Positions 42,211-50,577 of a DNA stretch of 64,000 bases are shown piece by piece. The stretch's first letter is position 1, and the number at the start of each line of letters is the position of its first letter. The DNA is from Pseudomonas anatoliensis. GTDB lineage: Bacteria > Pseudomonadota > Gammaproteobacteria > Pseudomonadales > Pseudomonadaceae. The DNA is taken from positions 636,553 through 700,552 of the forward strand of contig NZ_JACVHC010000004.1 in assembly GCF_017976235.1 (NCBI RefSeq). Reading direction: 5' to 3'. The translations under genes were made by a program, and so were the position numbers. The notes under the pieces are model-generated. The model was not told the DNA's origin. It searched no databases and saw only the letters and a list, made by a program, of their open reading frames with translations.

Positions 42211-44841
42211 TTAGCCGGTATTACGCAAACCGGCGGCAATCCCCGCCACAGACACCAGCAACGCTTGCTCCACCGGGCTGCCCTGCTCGACATTCTGTTG
42301 TCGCGAGCGGGCGAGCAGCTCGGCCTGCAATAGATGAAGCGGGTCGAGGTAGGTGTTGCGCAGGCGGATGAATTCCAGGGTGTCCGGGCTATGCGCCAGC
42401 AGCTGCGACTGCCCGGTCAGCCCAAGCACCACTGCGCACGCCTGCGACAATAGGTCGCGTAACTGCGCGCCCAACGGCAGCAAATCCGGCTCGACCAGGC
42501 GCTGGTCGTAAGACAACGCAATATCGGCGTCAGCCTTGGCCAGAACCATTTCCAGCATGTCGATGCGCGTACGAAAGAACGGCCATTGTTCGCGCATCTG
42601 CCCGAGCAATTCGCCTTCGCCGCGCTCCAGCGCCTTGCTCAGCGCCGATTCCCAGCCGAGCCAGGCTGGCAGCATCAGCCGCGTTTGCGTCCAGCCGAAG
42701 ATCCACGGGATCGCCCGCAGACTTTCGATGCCACCCGCGCGGCGCTTGGCCGGACGACTGCCCAATGGCAAGCGTCCCAGTTCCTGCTCCGGAGTGGACT
42801 GACGGAAATACTCGACGAATTGCGGATTTTCCCGCACGACCTGGCGATAGGCGCTGACACCATCAGCGGCCAATTCGTCCATCAGATGGCGCCATTCCGT
42901 TGTTGGCGGCGGCGGTGGCAACAGCGTCGCTTCGAGCACCGCCGCCAGGTACAGATTGAGGTTTTGCTCGGCGATGTCCGGCAGGCCGAATTTGAAACGA
43001 ATCATTTCTCCCTGCTCGGTGGTGCGGAACCGCCCCGCTACCGATCCCGGCGGCTGCGACAGAATCGCCGCGTGCGCCGGACCACCGCCACGGCCGACAG
43101 TGCCACCGCGACCATGGAACAACAGCAGTTCGACTTGCTGTTCACGGCAGATTTCCACCAGCCGTTCCTGGGCGCGATATTGCGCCCACGCCGCTGCGGT
43201 GGTGCCCGCATCCTTGGCGGAATCGGAGTAGCCGATCATCACTTCCTGCGGACCTTGCAACCGTGCGCGGTAACCCGGCAGCAGCAACAGACGCTCCATC
43301 ACCGGGCCGGCGTTGTCGAGGTCGGCGAGGGTTTCAAACAATGGCACCACACGCATCGGCCGCAGTACGCCGGATTCTTTCAGCAGCAACTGCACGGCAA
43401 GTACGTCGGAGGCAGCGCCCGCCATCGAGATCACGTAGGAGCCCAGCGAAGCGCCGGGCGCGGCGGCGATTTCCTTGCAGGTGTTGAGCACTTCAGCGGT
43501 GTCGGCGGACGGCTTGAAATGCGCCGGCAGCAACGGTCGACGATTGCTCAGTTCACGGGTAAGAAAGGTAATGCGTTGCTCTTCGTCCCAGTCCTCGTAG
43601 CGACCGAGGCCCAGGTAATCAGTAATTTCGGTCATTGCCGAACTGTGCCGCGCGGAGTCCTGACGCACGTCGAGGCGCACCAGGAACAAGCCGAACGTCA
43701 CCGCCCGGCGCAGACAATCAAGCAATGGGCCGTCGGCGATCACGCCCATGCCGCATTCGTGCAACGAGTTGAAACACAGCTCCAGCGGATCAAGCAGATC
43801 ACGATTGTTTTGCAGCACATCCGCTGGCGCCGGCGTCGGTGCGGTCAGCGCTGCATGCGCCCAGTTGCGCGTGGAGCGCAGGCGTTCGCGCAATTGCTTG
43901 AGTACCGCACGATACGGTTCGGCGCTGTCACCCGCCTGGGCCTTGAGTGCGTCGCTGGCCTGCTGCATCGACAACTCGGCAGCCAGATGATCGATATCGC
44001 GCAAGTACAAATCAGCGGCCATCCAGCGCGCCAGCAGCAACACTTCCCGAGTCACCGCAGCGGTGACATTCGGGTTGCCGTCACGGTCGCCGCCCATCCA
44101 CGAGGCGAAGCGAATCGGCGCAGCCTCCAGCGGCAAACGCAGGCCCGTGGCCTCGTACAAAGCCTTGTCGGCCTTGCGCATATGGTTGGGAATCGCCTGC
44201 CACAGCGAGTGTTCGATGACTGCGAACCCCCACTTGGCTTCGTCCACCGGGGTTGGGCGGGTGCGGCGGATTTCTTCGGTGTGCCAGGCTTCGGCGATCA
44301 GCCGTTGCAGGGTGTTTTGAATCTGCTCGCGCTCGGCGCTGGTCAGGTCACGATGATCCTGTGCGGCAAGTTGCGCGGCAATGGCGTCGTACTTCTGGAT
44401 CAGCGTGCGCCGCGCCACTTCGGTCGGGTGCGCGGTCAGCACCAGTTCGATTTCCAGTCGTCCAAGTTGTCGGGCGAGGGATTCGGCGCTGTGACCTTCG
44501 TTGCGCAGGCGGGCGAGCAATTCGGGGAGCACCCGGGATTCGAACGGCGCGGGTTGCGACTCTTCGCGACGATGGATCAACTGATACTGTTCGGCGATGT
44601 TCGCCAGATTGAGAAACTGGTTGAACGCCCGCGCCACCGGCAGCAGTTCGTCTTCGCTCAATTGATTGAGGCTGGCGCTCAGCTCTGCATCCATCGAGCC
44701 TCGGCGGTCGGCCTTGGCGCCCTTGCGAATCTGCTCGATCTTGTCGAGAAAACCTTCGCCGTACTGGTCTCGAATGGTATTGCCCAACAGCTCTCCGAGC
44801 AGGTGAACATCCTCGCGCAAGCGTGCATCAATATCGGTCAT
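42211..44841 (-). CDS. ppc: Phosphoenolpyruvate carboxylase
   Basis: Carboxylates PEP with bicarbonate to oxaloacetate, refilling the TCA cycle. It has 876 residues, full length. Catalytic His is in VLTAHPTEVARRTL, followed by ASWMGGDRDGNP, and later GYSDSAKDAG and FHGRGGTVGRGGGP. The C-terminus ends VAGIAAGLRNTG, matching the family's -RNTG end. It is monocistronic by spacing. Regulation by acetyl-CoA or aspartate cannot be judged here. Confidence 0.97.
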   Translation of the reverse strand: MTDIDARLREDVHLLGELLGNTIRDQYGEGFLDKIEQIRKGAKADRRGSMDAELSASLNQLSEDELLPVARAFNQFLNLANIAEQYQLIHRREESQPAPFESRVLPELLARLRNEGHSAESLARQLGRLEIELVLTAHPTEVARRTLIQKYDAIAAQLAAQDHRDLTSAEREQIQNTLQRLIAEAWHTEEIRRTRPTPVDEAKWGFAVIEHSLWQAIPNHMRKADKALYEATGLRLPLEAAPIRFASWMGGDRDGNPNVTAAVTREVLLLARWMAADLYLRDIDHLAAELSMQQASDALKAQAGDSAEPYRAVLKQLRERLRSTRNWAHAALTAPTPAPADVLQNNRDLLDPLELCFNSLHECGMGVIADGPLLDCLRRAVTFGLFLVRLDVRQDSARHSSAMTEITDYLGLGRYEDWDEEQRITFLTRELSNRRPLLPAHFKPSADTAEVLNTCKEIAAAPGASLGSYVISMAGAASDVLAVQLLLKESGVLRPMRVVPLFETLADLDNAGPVMERLLLLPGYRARLQGPQEVMIGYSDSAKDAGTTAAAWAQYRAQERLVEICREQQVELLLFHGRGGTVGRGGGPAHAAILSQPPGSVAGRFRTTEQGEMIRFKFGLPDIAEQNLNLYLAAVLEATLLPPPPPTTEWRHLMDELAADGVSAYRQVVRENPQFVEYFRQSTPEQELGRLPLGSRPAKRRAGGIESLRAIPWIFGWTQTRLMLPAWLGWESALSKALERGEGELLGQMREQWPFFRTRIDMLEMVLAKADADIALSYDQRLVEPDLLPLGAQLRDLLSQACAVVLGLTGQSQLLAHSPDTLEFIRLRNTYLDPLHLLQAELLARSRQQNVEQGSPVEQALLVSVAGIAAGLRNTG

Positions 44842-45053
44842 CAGCAGTTCTCCAGCGGTAATCCGGGCGGCCTAGAAACGAGTGCATGACGCAGAGAGTG
44901 CCGCTCTACGGCGCTTCTTACAAGCAGGCGACGAAGGGACTTTAAACCTTGTGGCCGAAAGCTAGTCTCAACATTAAGCCGCATAAAGGCTTGCCGCCGG
45001 CCCCGCCGGACACTCACCCAAGCCTGCTACAGCAGGTGCGACATGAGGTCATC

Positions 45054-45398
45054 ATGAAAATCCGTGAACTCGCCCAGCATTGGGAAGAAAACGCCAAGGG
45101 TCGCCTGACCGACACTGGCTACACGATTCATCTGGACGTCGAGGCCGCTGCGCGTCTGGCAGCGATTGCCGAGATGTACCCCAAACGCCACCCCGAAGAA
45201 CTGCTCGGCGAACTGATCGGCGCAGCCCTTGAAGAGTTCGAAGCGAGCCTGCCCTATGTGAAAGGCTCGACGGTGGTTGCGACGGATGAGGAAGGTGATC
45301 CGCTGTATGAAGACGTCGGACCAACGCCGCGTTTTCTGGCGCTGTCACGGCGGCATTTGCAGGATTTGTCATCTGCTGAAAACAAGCAGAAACACTGA
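45054..45398 (+). CDS. Conserved small hypothetical protein
   Basis: Soluble acidic protein of 114 residues beginning MKIRELAQHWEENAKGRLTD. A helical YTIHLDVEAAARLAAIAEMYPKRHPEELLGELIGAALEEFEASLPY segment resembles a ribbon-helix-helix or dimerising motif, then a short C-terminal tail. The ATG at 45054 is chosen for family-like start and an ATGAGGTC ribosome-binding site. Some pseudomonad homologues carry pilus-related names, which I would not rely on. Divergent from ppc. Confidence 0.7.
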   Translation: MKIRELAQHWEENAKGRLTDTGYTIHLDVEAAARLAAIAEMYPKRHPEELLGELIGAALEEFEASLPYVKGSTVVATDEEGDPLYEDVGPTPRFLALSRRHLQDLSSAENKQKH

Positions 45399-45415
45399 CA
45401 CAACGCAGATCCAAC

Positions 45416-45505
45416 TGTAGGAGTGAGCCTGCTCGCGATAGCGGTGTGTCAGACACCAAAGAGGCTGAATATCACATCGCTATCGCGAGCAGGCTCACTC
45501 CTACA
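45416..45505. repeat. REP doublet, GCTCGCGA family
   Basis: TGTAGGAGTGAGCCTGCTCG ... and the exact complement ending CACTCCTACA. The inner arms GCGATAGCG/CGCTATCGC pair too, giving a stem of about 28 bp around a ~35-bp loop. Confidence 0.93.
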
Positions 45506-45645
45506 TTGACCGTATTTCCTCCGTTAGCATCGCGTCAGACCAAGCTGAAAACCACCCGCGCGTACCACTCCAGCCCACCAAAGTTCCCGCCCCAGAGCCT
45601 TGTCCATTTGGTCAAAAATTATTTAGGCGATAGGCCATCTTTTCT

Positions 45646-45673
45646 GAACTTTTGAAAACAGCCGCCGGTCGGA
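45646..45673 (+). promoter_or_regulatory. Probable AlgU (sigma-22) promoter of the lipoprotein pair
   Basis: GAACTT (45646-45651), 17 bp, TCGGA (45669-45673), against the known AlgU consensus GAACTT-N16/17-TCTGA. The -35 is exact and the -10 has one mismatch. It is about 100 bp before the DUF4398 gene start. LptF in P. aeruginosa, the OmpA-type neighbour, is reported as AlgU-dependent, which agrees. Confidence 0.7.
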
Positions 45674-45774
45674 CCCTGTAACCACTCCTGGAACGAGCGT
45701 TTCAAAAACGCGCTGTACAAGACGCTTAAGGCTCCTCGACCAGGATGGATTCAGATGTATTCAGGAGATGCCTA

Positions 45775-46179
45775 ATGGAGTTGAAGACCATGAAAAACCA
45801 AACCTCGTTTACCCACCTGCGCGGTCTGAAACTGGCCGCCCTGGCAATCGGCACCAGCTTCGTACTGGCCGGTTGCGCCGGTAATCCACCGACCGAGCAG
45901 TACGCCGTGACCCAATCTGCGGTCAACAGCGCAGTCAGCGCCGGTGGTACCGAGTTTGCTGCCGTTGAAATGAAGCAGGCGCAGGACAAACTCAAGCAAG
46001 CCGAAATCGCCATGCACGACAAGAAGTACGAAGAAGCTCGTACGCTGTCCGAGCAAGCCGAGTGGGACGCTCGCGTAGCAGAACGCAAGGCTCAGGCCGC
46101 CAAGGCTGAACTGGCTGTCAAGGATTCCCAGAAAGGTGTTCAGGAACTGCGTCAGGAAAGTCAGCGCACCGTGAAGTAA
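45775..46179 (+). CDS. DUF4398 lipoprotein
   Basis: Lipoprotein of 134 residues. Signal peptide with lipobox LAGC (SFVLAGCAGNPP), then a long helical domain (QYAVTQSAVNSAVSAGGTEFAAVEMKQAQDKLKQAEIAM) of the DUF4398 type, Ala/Lys/Glu-rich and probably coiled-coil. The ATG at 45775 has AGGAG 7 bp upstream; a second ATG at 45790 would also give a full signal. Co-directional with the OmpA gene 55 bp downstream, which has the same N-terminal domain type. Confidence 0.85.
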   Translation: MELKTMKNQTSFTHLRGLKLAALAIGTSFVLAGCAGNPPTEQYAVTQSAVNSAVSAGGTEFAAVEMKQAQDKLKQAEIAMHDKKYEEARTLSEQAEWDARVAERKAQAAKAELAVKDSQKGVQELRQESQRTVK

Positions 46180-46234
46180 GCGCGCATCCCGACCGCAAAG
46201 CTGAAACTCTTACCGATAGAAAGGACGACAAATT

Positions 46235-47023
46235 ATGCGTAAGCAACTGATGATTCCCGCTCTTCTGGCCGCAAGCGTTGCCTTGGCTGCCTGCTCCACC
46301 CCGCCTAATCCGAACCTGGAAAACGCACGCACCAACTACGCCGGCCTGCAAGCCAACCCGCAGGCGAGCAAAGTAGCGGCGCTGGAAACCAAAGATGCCA
46401 GTGAGTACCTGGACAAGGCCGACAAGGCCTACCTGGACAAGCAAGACGCGGCCAAGGTTGACCAACTGGCTTACCTGACCAACCAGCGTGTTGAAGTGGC
46501 CAAGCAGACCATTGCCCTGCGCACTGCTGAAAACAATCTGAAGAACGCCTCCGCCCAACGCGCCCAGGCACGTCTGGACGCTCGCGATCAACAGATCAAG
46601 CAGTTGCAGGACAGCCTGAATGCCAAGCAGACCGATCGCGGTACGCTGGTGACTTTTGGTGATGTGCTGTTCGCCACCGACCGCGCAGACCTGAAATCCA
46701 GCGGTCTGGTGAACATCAATAAACTGGCGCAGTTCCTCCAGGAGAACCCGGATCGCAAAGTGATCGTCGAGGGCTACACCGACAGCACCGGTACCGCCAG
46801 CCACAACCAGACGCTGTCCGAGCGTCGCGCCAACTCCGTGCGCACTGCACTGGTGAAAATGGGCGTTGATCCAGCGCGCATCGTCGCTCAGGGTTACGGC
46901 AAGGAATATCCGGTTGCCGAGAACGGCAGCGTTTCCGGTCGTGCGATGAACCGTCGCGTGGAAGTGACCATTTCCAACGACAACCAGCCAGTGATGCCAC
47001 GTTCGGCTGTCAGCTCGAACTAA
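46235..47023 (+). CDS. OmpA-family outer-membrane lipoprotein (LptF-like)
   Basis: Lipoprotein of 262 residues. Lipobox LAAC (ASVALAACSTPP); residues 25-130 are DUF4398-like helices; residues 140-248 are an OmpA-C peptidoglycan-binding domain (TFGDVLFATDRADLKSSG, VEGYTDSTG, SERRANSVRTAL, GYGKEYPVAEN, NRRVEV). It would tie the outer membrane to the peptidoglycan. It matches PAO1 LptF by context, which aids survival under envelope stress. Ends with a strong terminator at 47041. Confidence 0.9.
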   Translation: MRKQLMIPALLAASVALAACSTPPNPNLENARTNYAGLQANPQASKVAALETKDASEYLDKADKAYLDKQDAAKVDQLAYLTNQRVEVAKQTIALRTAENNLKNASAQRAQARLDARDQQIKQLQDSLNAKQTDRGTLVTFGDVLFATDRADLKSSGLVNINKLAQFLQENPDRKVIVEGYTDSTGTASHNQTLSERRANSVRTALVKMGVDPARIVAQGYGKEYPVAENGSVSGRAMNRRVEVTISNDNQPVMPRSAVSSN

Positions 47024-47040
47024 GCTTCACGCTGTAACGC

Positions 47041-47076
47041 AAAAGCCCCGCCTGAGTGATCAGGCGGGGCTTTTTT
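47041..47076 (+). terminator. Intrinsic terminator of the OmpA-family gene
   Basis: Perfect 15-bp stem AAAAGCCCCGCCTGA/TCAGGCGGGGCTTTT with a GTGA loop and a T-run, 17 bp after the stop. Confidence 0.95.
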
Positions 47077-47079
47077 GTT

Positions 47080-47163
47080 GATCAAAAGATCGCAGCCTTC
47101 GGCAACTCATACAGGTGAAATGAAATCCCATGTAGGAACTGCCGAAGGCTGCGATCTTTTGAT
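47080..47163. repeat. REP doublet, CTGCGATC family, tail-to-tail order (diverged)
   Basis: GATCAAAAGATCGCAGCC ... AACTCATACA, then TGTAGGAACTGCCGAAGGCT ... GATCTTTTGAT. A few bases differ from other copies (GGAACTGCC, CAACTCATACA). It abuts the terminator on one side and the next gene on the other. Confidence 0.88.
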
Positions 47164-47164
47164 T

Positions 47165-47494
47165 TTAAGGCTCCAGCTTCTGCGGCGTCTCCTCGCCCAT
47201 GCAGCGCACGGCTTTTTTCTGGGCATTGATCAGCACGCCGGTCAGACCTTTCTGCTCGGTATCAAACAGCACCAGCACGCCATCAATGCACTGCGCCACT
47301 TGCGGTGCCGGGCTCAGCGAGAGTTTGTAGTCCTCTCCCGGCACGGTCTTGAGCATGGTGAATTCGTTGAGCAGCAGCGCATCCTCGGGTTTGGCGAAGT
47401 GCAGGTAGCCGTAGTACCACAGGGCGCCAACGGTGCCGAGGATGCTGCAGATACCCGTGATGATCAGCGGGATGGCATTACGTTCTTCACTCAT
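47165..47494 (-). CDS. Small membrane-anchored hypothetical protein
   Basis: Protein of 109 residues with one N-terminal membrane helix (about residues 8-30, IPLIITGICSILGTVGALWYYGYL). A small C-terminal domain with two Cys (QCIDGVLVLF, VRCMGEET) may face the periplasm. Overlaps the hydrolase gene by 4 bp (ATGA), so it is translated with it. No domain recognised. Confidence 0.72.
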   Translation of the reverse strand: MSEERNAIPLIITGICSILGTVGALWYYGYLHFAKPEDALLLNEFTMLKTVPGEDYKLSLSPAPQVAQCIDGVLVLFDTEQKGLTGVLINAQKKAVRCMGEETPQKLEP

Positions 47495-48396
47495 TGCGGA
47501 CTCTCATCTTCAGAATTCGGGGGTTGCGGGTAATTGGGGATTTCGCCGAGGCGGCGCAGGCCGTTGAAGTGCTCGGGATCGTCGAGATAGCGCAGCATCA
47601 CCTGACGCCAGACCGGGTCGCCGAAGGTCTGTACATGGCCGCCGCGTGTCAACTGCAATACCCGCGGCGGCGGCGCAGCTTGATACAGGCGGATGCCGTT
47701 GGATAGAGGCACCAGCGGATCATCGATGCTGTGGAAGATCAGTTTCGGCACGCCGTTGAGTTGCGGCATTGAATTGATCGCGCTGTCGCCATCCGGCACC
47801 AGCCACGACAGCGGCACCTGAAACGGCCAGGTCAGCCACGAAGTGCTGAGGGCGTATTGGCCGACGCTGCGATAACTGGCGGGCACGCCGTCGAGCACCA
47901 GCGCCTTGAGCTGTTTCTGCCGCTCGGGATGCTGCACCAACCAATGCACGGCCATCGAGCCGCCGAGGCTTTGACCGAGGAGGATCAGCGGCTTGCCTTT
48001 GATTTCGGGCGCCTTGTCCAGCCAGGCGAACGCCGCGTCGATGTCCTGATAGATCGCCGGCAGACTCGGTTCGCCCTCGGACAAGCCATAGCCGCGATAG
48101 TCCACCAACAACACTTGATAGCCGTTTTTCGGCAACCACCAACTTCCGCCCAAATGCATCGGCAAGTTGCCGCCGTTGCCATGCAGGTGCAGGACGGTGC
48201 CTTTAACCTCGGCACCCGGTTTGGCCGGCAGCCACCACGCGTTCAGCTTGAGGCCGTCGGCGGTGGTCAGGGTGACGGTGCGGTATTCGAGTTTGGCTTT
48301 TTCCGGGGTGAAGATCTGGCCCGGCTCTGGGTAGAACAGCAGTGAACTGCAACCGCCAAGGGTCAGGAGCAGGCAAAAGATGCCGAGGATTCTCAT
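47491..48396 (-). CDS. Alpha/beta-hydrolase lipoprotein
   Basis: Hydrolase of 301 residues. The N-terminus MRILGIFCLLLTLGGCSSLL carries a lipobox (LGGC), so it is anchored in the envelope. The nucleophile elbow is GQSLGGSMAVHW, and the oxyanion-type VLHLHGNGGN motif precedes it; a C-terminal GGHVQTFG gives the catalytic His. Members of this group (YfhR-like serine hydrolases) have unknown substrates. Confidence 0.88.
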   Translation of the reverse strand: MRILGIFCLLLTLGGCSSLLFYPEPGQIFTPEKAKLEYRTVTLTTADGLKLNAWWLPAKPGAEVKGTVLHLHGNGGNLPMHLGGSWWLPKNGYQVLLVDYRGYGLSEGEPSLPAIYQDIDAAFAWLDKAPEIKGKPLILLGQSLGGSMAVHWLVQHPERQKQLKALVLDGVPASYRSVGQYALSTSWLTWPFQVPLSWLVPDGDSAINSMPQLNGVPKLIFHSIDDPLVPLSNGIRLYQAAPPPRVLQLTRGGHVQTFGDPVWRQVMLRYLDDPEHFNGLRRLGEIPNYPQPPNSEDESPQ

Positions 48397-48455
48397 CCGG
48401 TGAAACCTCGCGAATATTCGGGTTGGAACACAATAATTGTGGCAATCCTGAACCC

Positions 48456-48545
48456 TGTGGGAGCTGGCTTGCCAGCGATTGCATTCTGTCAGTCAATATT
48501 GATGTTGGCTGACCCGCCGCCATCGCTGGCAAGCCAGCTCCCACA
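48456..48545. repeat. REP doublet, GCTGGCAAGCCAGC family
   Basis: TGTGGGAGCTGGCTTGCCAG at the left and its exact complement ending GCTCCCACA at the right, between two minus-strand genes. Same family as the solo copy at 30291. Confidence 0.92.
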
Positions 48546-48561
48546 GGGGGTTGTGTAGGGT

Positions 48562-49839
48562 CTAGAGGATGTTGGAATAGTCCGCCTCGATCCGGTCCAG
48601 GCTCAAATGGTTGAGGAAGTTGGAGAAGCACATCCACGCCGACAGCGCATTCAGATCACGGAACTGGTCAGGCAGATATTTCGGCGCCACCACCAGCCCC
48701 TCATCCACCAATTGGCGCAAGGTACGCATGTCTTCCAGAGTGGTCTTGCCGCAGAACAACAGTGGAATCTGCTCAAGCTTGCCCTTACGCACGGCCAACT
48801 GAATGTAGTTGTAAACCATGATAAAGCCCTTGAGGTAGGACAAGTCTTTGGTGAATGGCAGACCGGTCGGCGTCGACCCGCGGAAAACCCGACTGGCGTT
48901 GCCATAGCTTTCCGCCATTTCAAAGCCCTGCTCACGGAAAAACTCGAACACCTGCAAGAAGTCCGCGCCCTCCTCGACCATGTGAATGGCGCGGGTACGG
49001 TTGGTCAGTTTGCGCAGACGGCTCGGGTAGGAGGCGAAGGTGATGATTTCCATCAGGATCGCCAGACCTTCCTGAGTCACCGTTGACGACGGCGGGCCCT
49101 TGGACAGAAAGGTGCAGATCGGCTGGTTCAAACCGTTGAGCGTGGTGCCGACGTGCACCAGACCCTCGTGAACTTCCAGTGCGCGCACGTCGCGGTCGTT
49201 GAACATCGCGTCAGTGCGGATCTTGATGTAGTCGGCGCCCGCCGCCGCATCGGCAACGATACCGTCGGACTCGAACACGCGAATGGTTTCCTCAGCCTCG
49301 CCGAACACTTTGTTCAGACGGGTTTGCAACAGGTGCACGGCGTCTTTGGCGGTGAGGGTTTTCGGCTCGTCCTTCAGGTCGCCACGGCCATCGATGTTGT
49401 TCAGATAGTCGGACATCATCAGGCCGAGGTCGGCCAAGGTCGGGTCACCGGCGTGGAATGCGTCGGACGCAGCGCCGTACAATTCTTGGGAGATCAGACC
49501 GAAATCTTCGGTGCCGCGCGCTTCGAGCATACGCACCACCATGCGATATTCCTTGCACATGCGCCGCATGATCTGCCCGACCGGGTTGAACTGGCCGAGC
49601 TGGCGAGTGATGTCGCGCTCGATGTTCTGGAATTCCAGTTTGACCTTGCTCGAATCGAACGCCAGCGGCCGGTTCAGGTAATAGTCGCGATCCACCGCCG
49701 GCATTTCCTTGCCCTTGGCCTTGAGAAAACCCTTGCGGATGCTTTCGTCCCACTTGACCGCGTCAAGAACACGGATTGGCGTCTGCGCCAGCACAATGCG
49801 ATCGGACAATATGCGTATCGACTGCTGGTAATCGTCCAC
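48562..49839 (-). CDS. QEGLA/MATCAP-family (former DUF1704) putative metallopeptidase
   Basis: Protein of 425 residues, GTG start at 49839 with AGGAG upstream. It carries HEGLVH at 224-229 (HExxxH) and TQEGLA at 255-260, the pair of motifs of the flavohaemoglobin-expression-modulating QEGLA family. Pfam relates this family to eukaryotic tyrosine carboxypeptidases (MATCAP), where HExxxH and a downstream Glu bind zinc. No signal peptide, so cytoplasmic. Conserved in pseudomonads at this spot. The bacterial substrate is unknown. Confidence 0.8.
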   Translation of the reverse strand: MDDYQQSIRILSDRIVLAQTPIRVLDAVKWDESIRKGFLKAKGKEMPAVDRDYYLNRPLAFDSSKVKLEFQNIERDITRQLGQFNPVGQIMRRMCKEYRMVVRMLEARGTEDFGLISQELYGAASDAFHAGDPTLADLGLMMSDYLNNIDGRGDLKDEPKTLTAKDAVHLLQTRLNKVFGEAEETIRVFESDGIVADAAAGADYIKIRTDAMFNDRDVRALEVHEGLVHVGTTLNGLNQPICTFLSKGPPSSTVTQEGLAILMEIITFASYPSRLRKLTNRTRAIHMVEEGADFLQVFEFFREQGFEMAESYGNASRVFRGSTPTGLPFTKDLSYLKGFIMVYNYIQLAVRKGKLEQIPLLFCGKTTLEDMRTLRQLVDEGLVVAPKYLPDQFRDLNALSAWMCFSNFLNHLSLDRIEADYSNIL

Positions 49840-49872
49840 CCGAAACTCCTGTAAAAAACCTGATGTTCTGAA

Positions 49873-50427
49873 TTATTTGGCGCCGGCCCGACGCTGATAG
49901 CGCGCCGCTTCGACAAAGACATCGGAATTGGCCGGATCGTCGAGGTAAGCGAAGACTTTGTCGAGGTTGCTGTCGACCAGAACGCCATCGCCGTCGTCGG
50001 TCTGGAAGGCCTGACCGTCGAGGGCTTTGTGTTGGATTGCCTGATTGATCTGCTCGAGATCGAGGTTGTACACCACCAGCTCATGTTTGTCGGTAAGTTC
50101 GAAACCGGCGATGGTGTAGTGGCCACCGAACTGCGCCGGCACTTTCGCCGACAGGTACCAGCGATTGCCACGATGCGAGACGGTGAACGGATAGGCTTCG
50201 CGCTCGCGGGGTTTGGCTTTGAAATAGGTGACGGCCTGATAGCGGTTGTTGCCCAGACGGGTCAGCTCAAGGTTCATCGGCTCGCCCCAGGCATTGACGC
50301 TCGACCACTTGCCGAGCAGGCCCTTGGGCGCCGTTTCATGGGTGGACAGCGGCGACTCGAACGTCACCAGACAGCCACTGAGCAGCAGGAACGACAAGGC
50401 GATCAGCACGCCACGCCAGGCTTTCAT
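49873..50427 (-). CDS. Putative lipoprotein
   Basis: Protein of 184 residues from ATG 50427. Lipobox LLSGC (ALSFLLLSGCLVTFESPL), then a beta-rich domain (GLLGKWSSVNAWGEPMNLEL, YQAVTYFKAKPRE, YTIAGFELTDKHELVVYNLD). The frame upstream to 50454 has no ribosome-binding site. Function unknown. 33 bp upstream of the QEGLA gene on the same strand, so possibly one transcript. Confidence 0.75.
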   Translation of the reverse strand: MKAWRGVLIALSFLLLSGCLVTFESPLSTHETAPKGLLGKWSSVNAWGEPMNLELTRLGNNRYQAVTYFKAKPREREAYPFTVSHRGNRWYLSAKVPAQFGGHYTIAGFELTDKHELVVYNLDLEQINQAIQHKALDGQAFQTDDGDGVLVDSNLDKVFAYLDDPANSDVFVEAARYQRRAGAK

Positions 50428-50460
50428 TCGATACTCCCTATGAACCTGAATCACCTTTCT

Positions 50461-50545
50461 CTGCAGGAGCTGCCGAAGGCTGCGATCTTTTGATCCTGAT
50501 TTCTAAAAGCAAGATCAAAAGATCGCAGCCTTCGGCAGCTCCTAC
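50461..50545. repeat. REP doublet, CTGCGATC family
   Basis: CTGCAGGAGCTGCCGAAGGC (one-base variant, TGCAGG for TGTAGG) at the left and the complement ending CAGCTCCTACA at the right, with GATCAAAAGATC arms inside. Confidence 0.9.
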
Positions 50546-50577
50546 ATTGGGACCGGCGTCAGGCGGACCACATTGCG

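Noticed and set aside
42586..44889. 767-residue open frame opposite ppc.
   Set aside because: Antisense shadow; ppc is full length with all active-site motifs.
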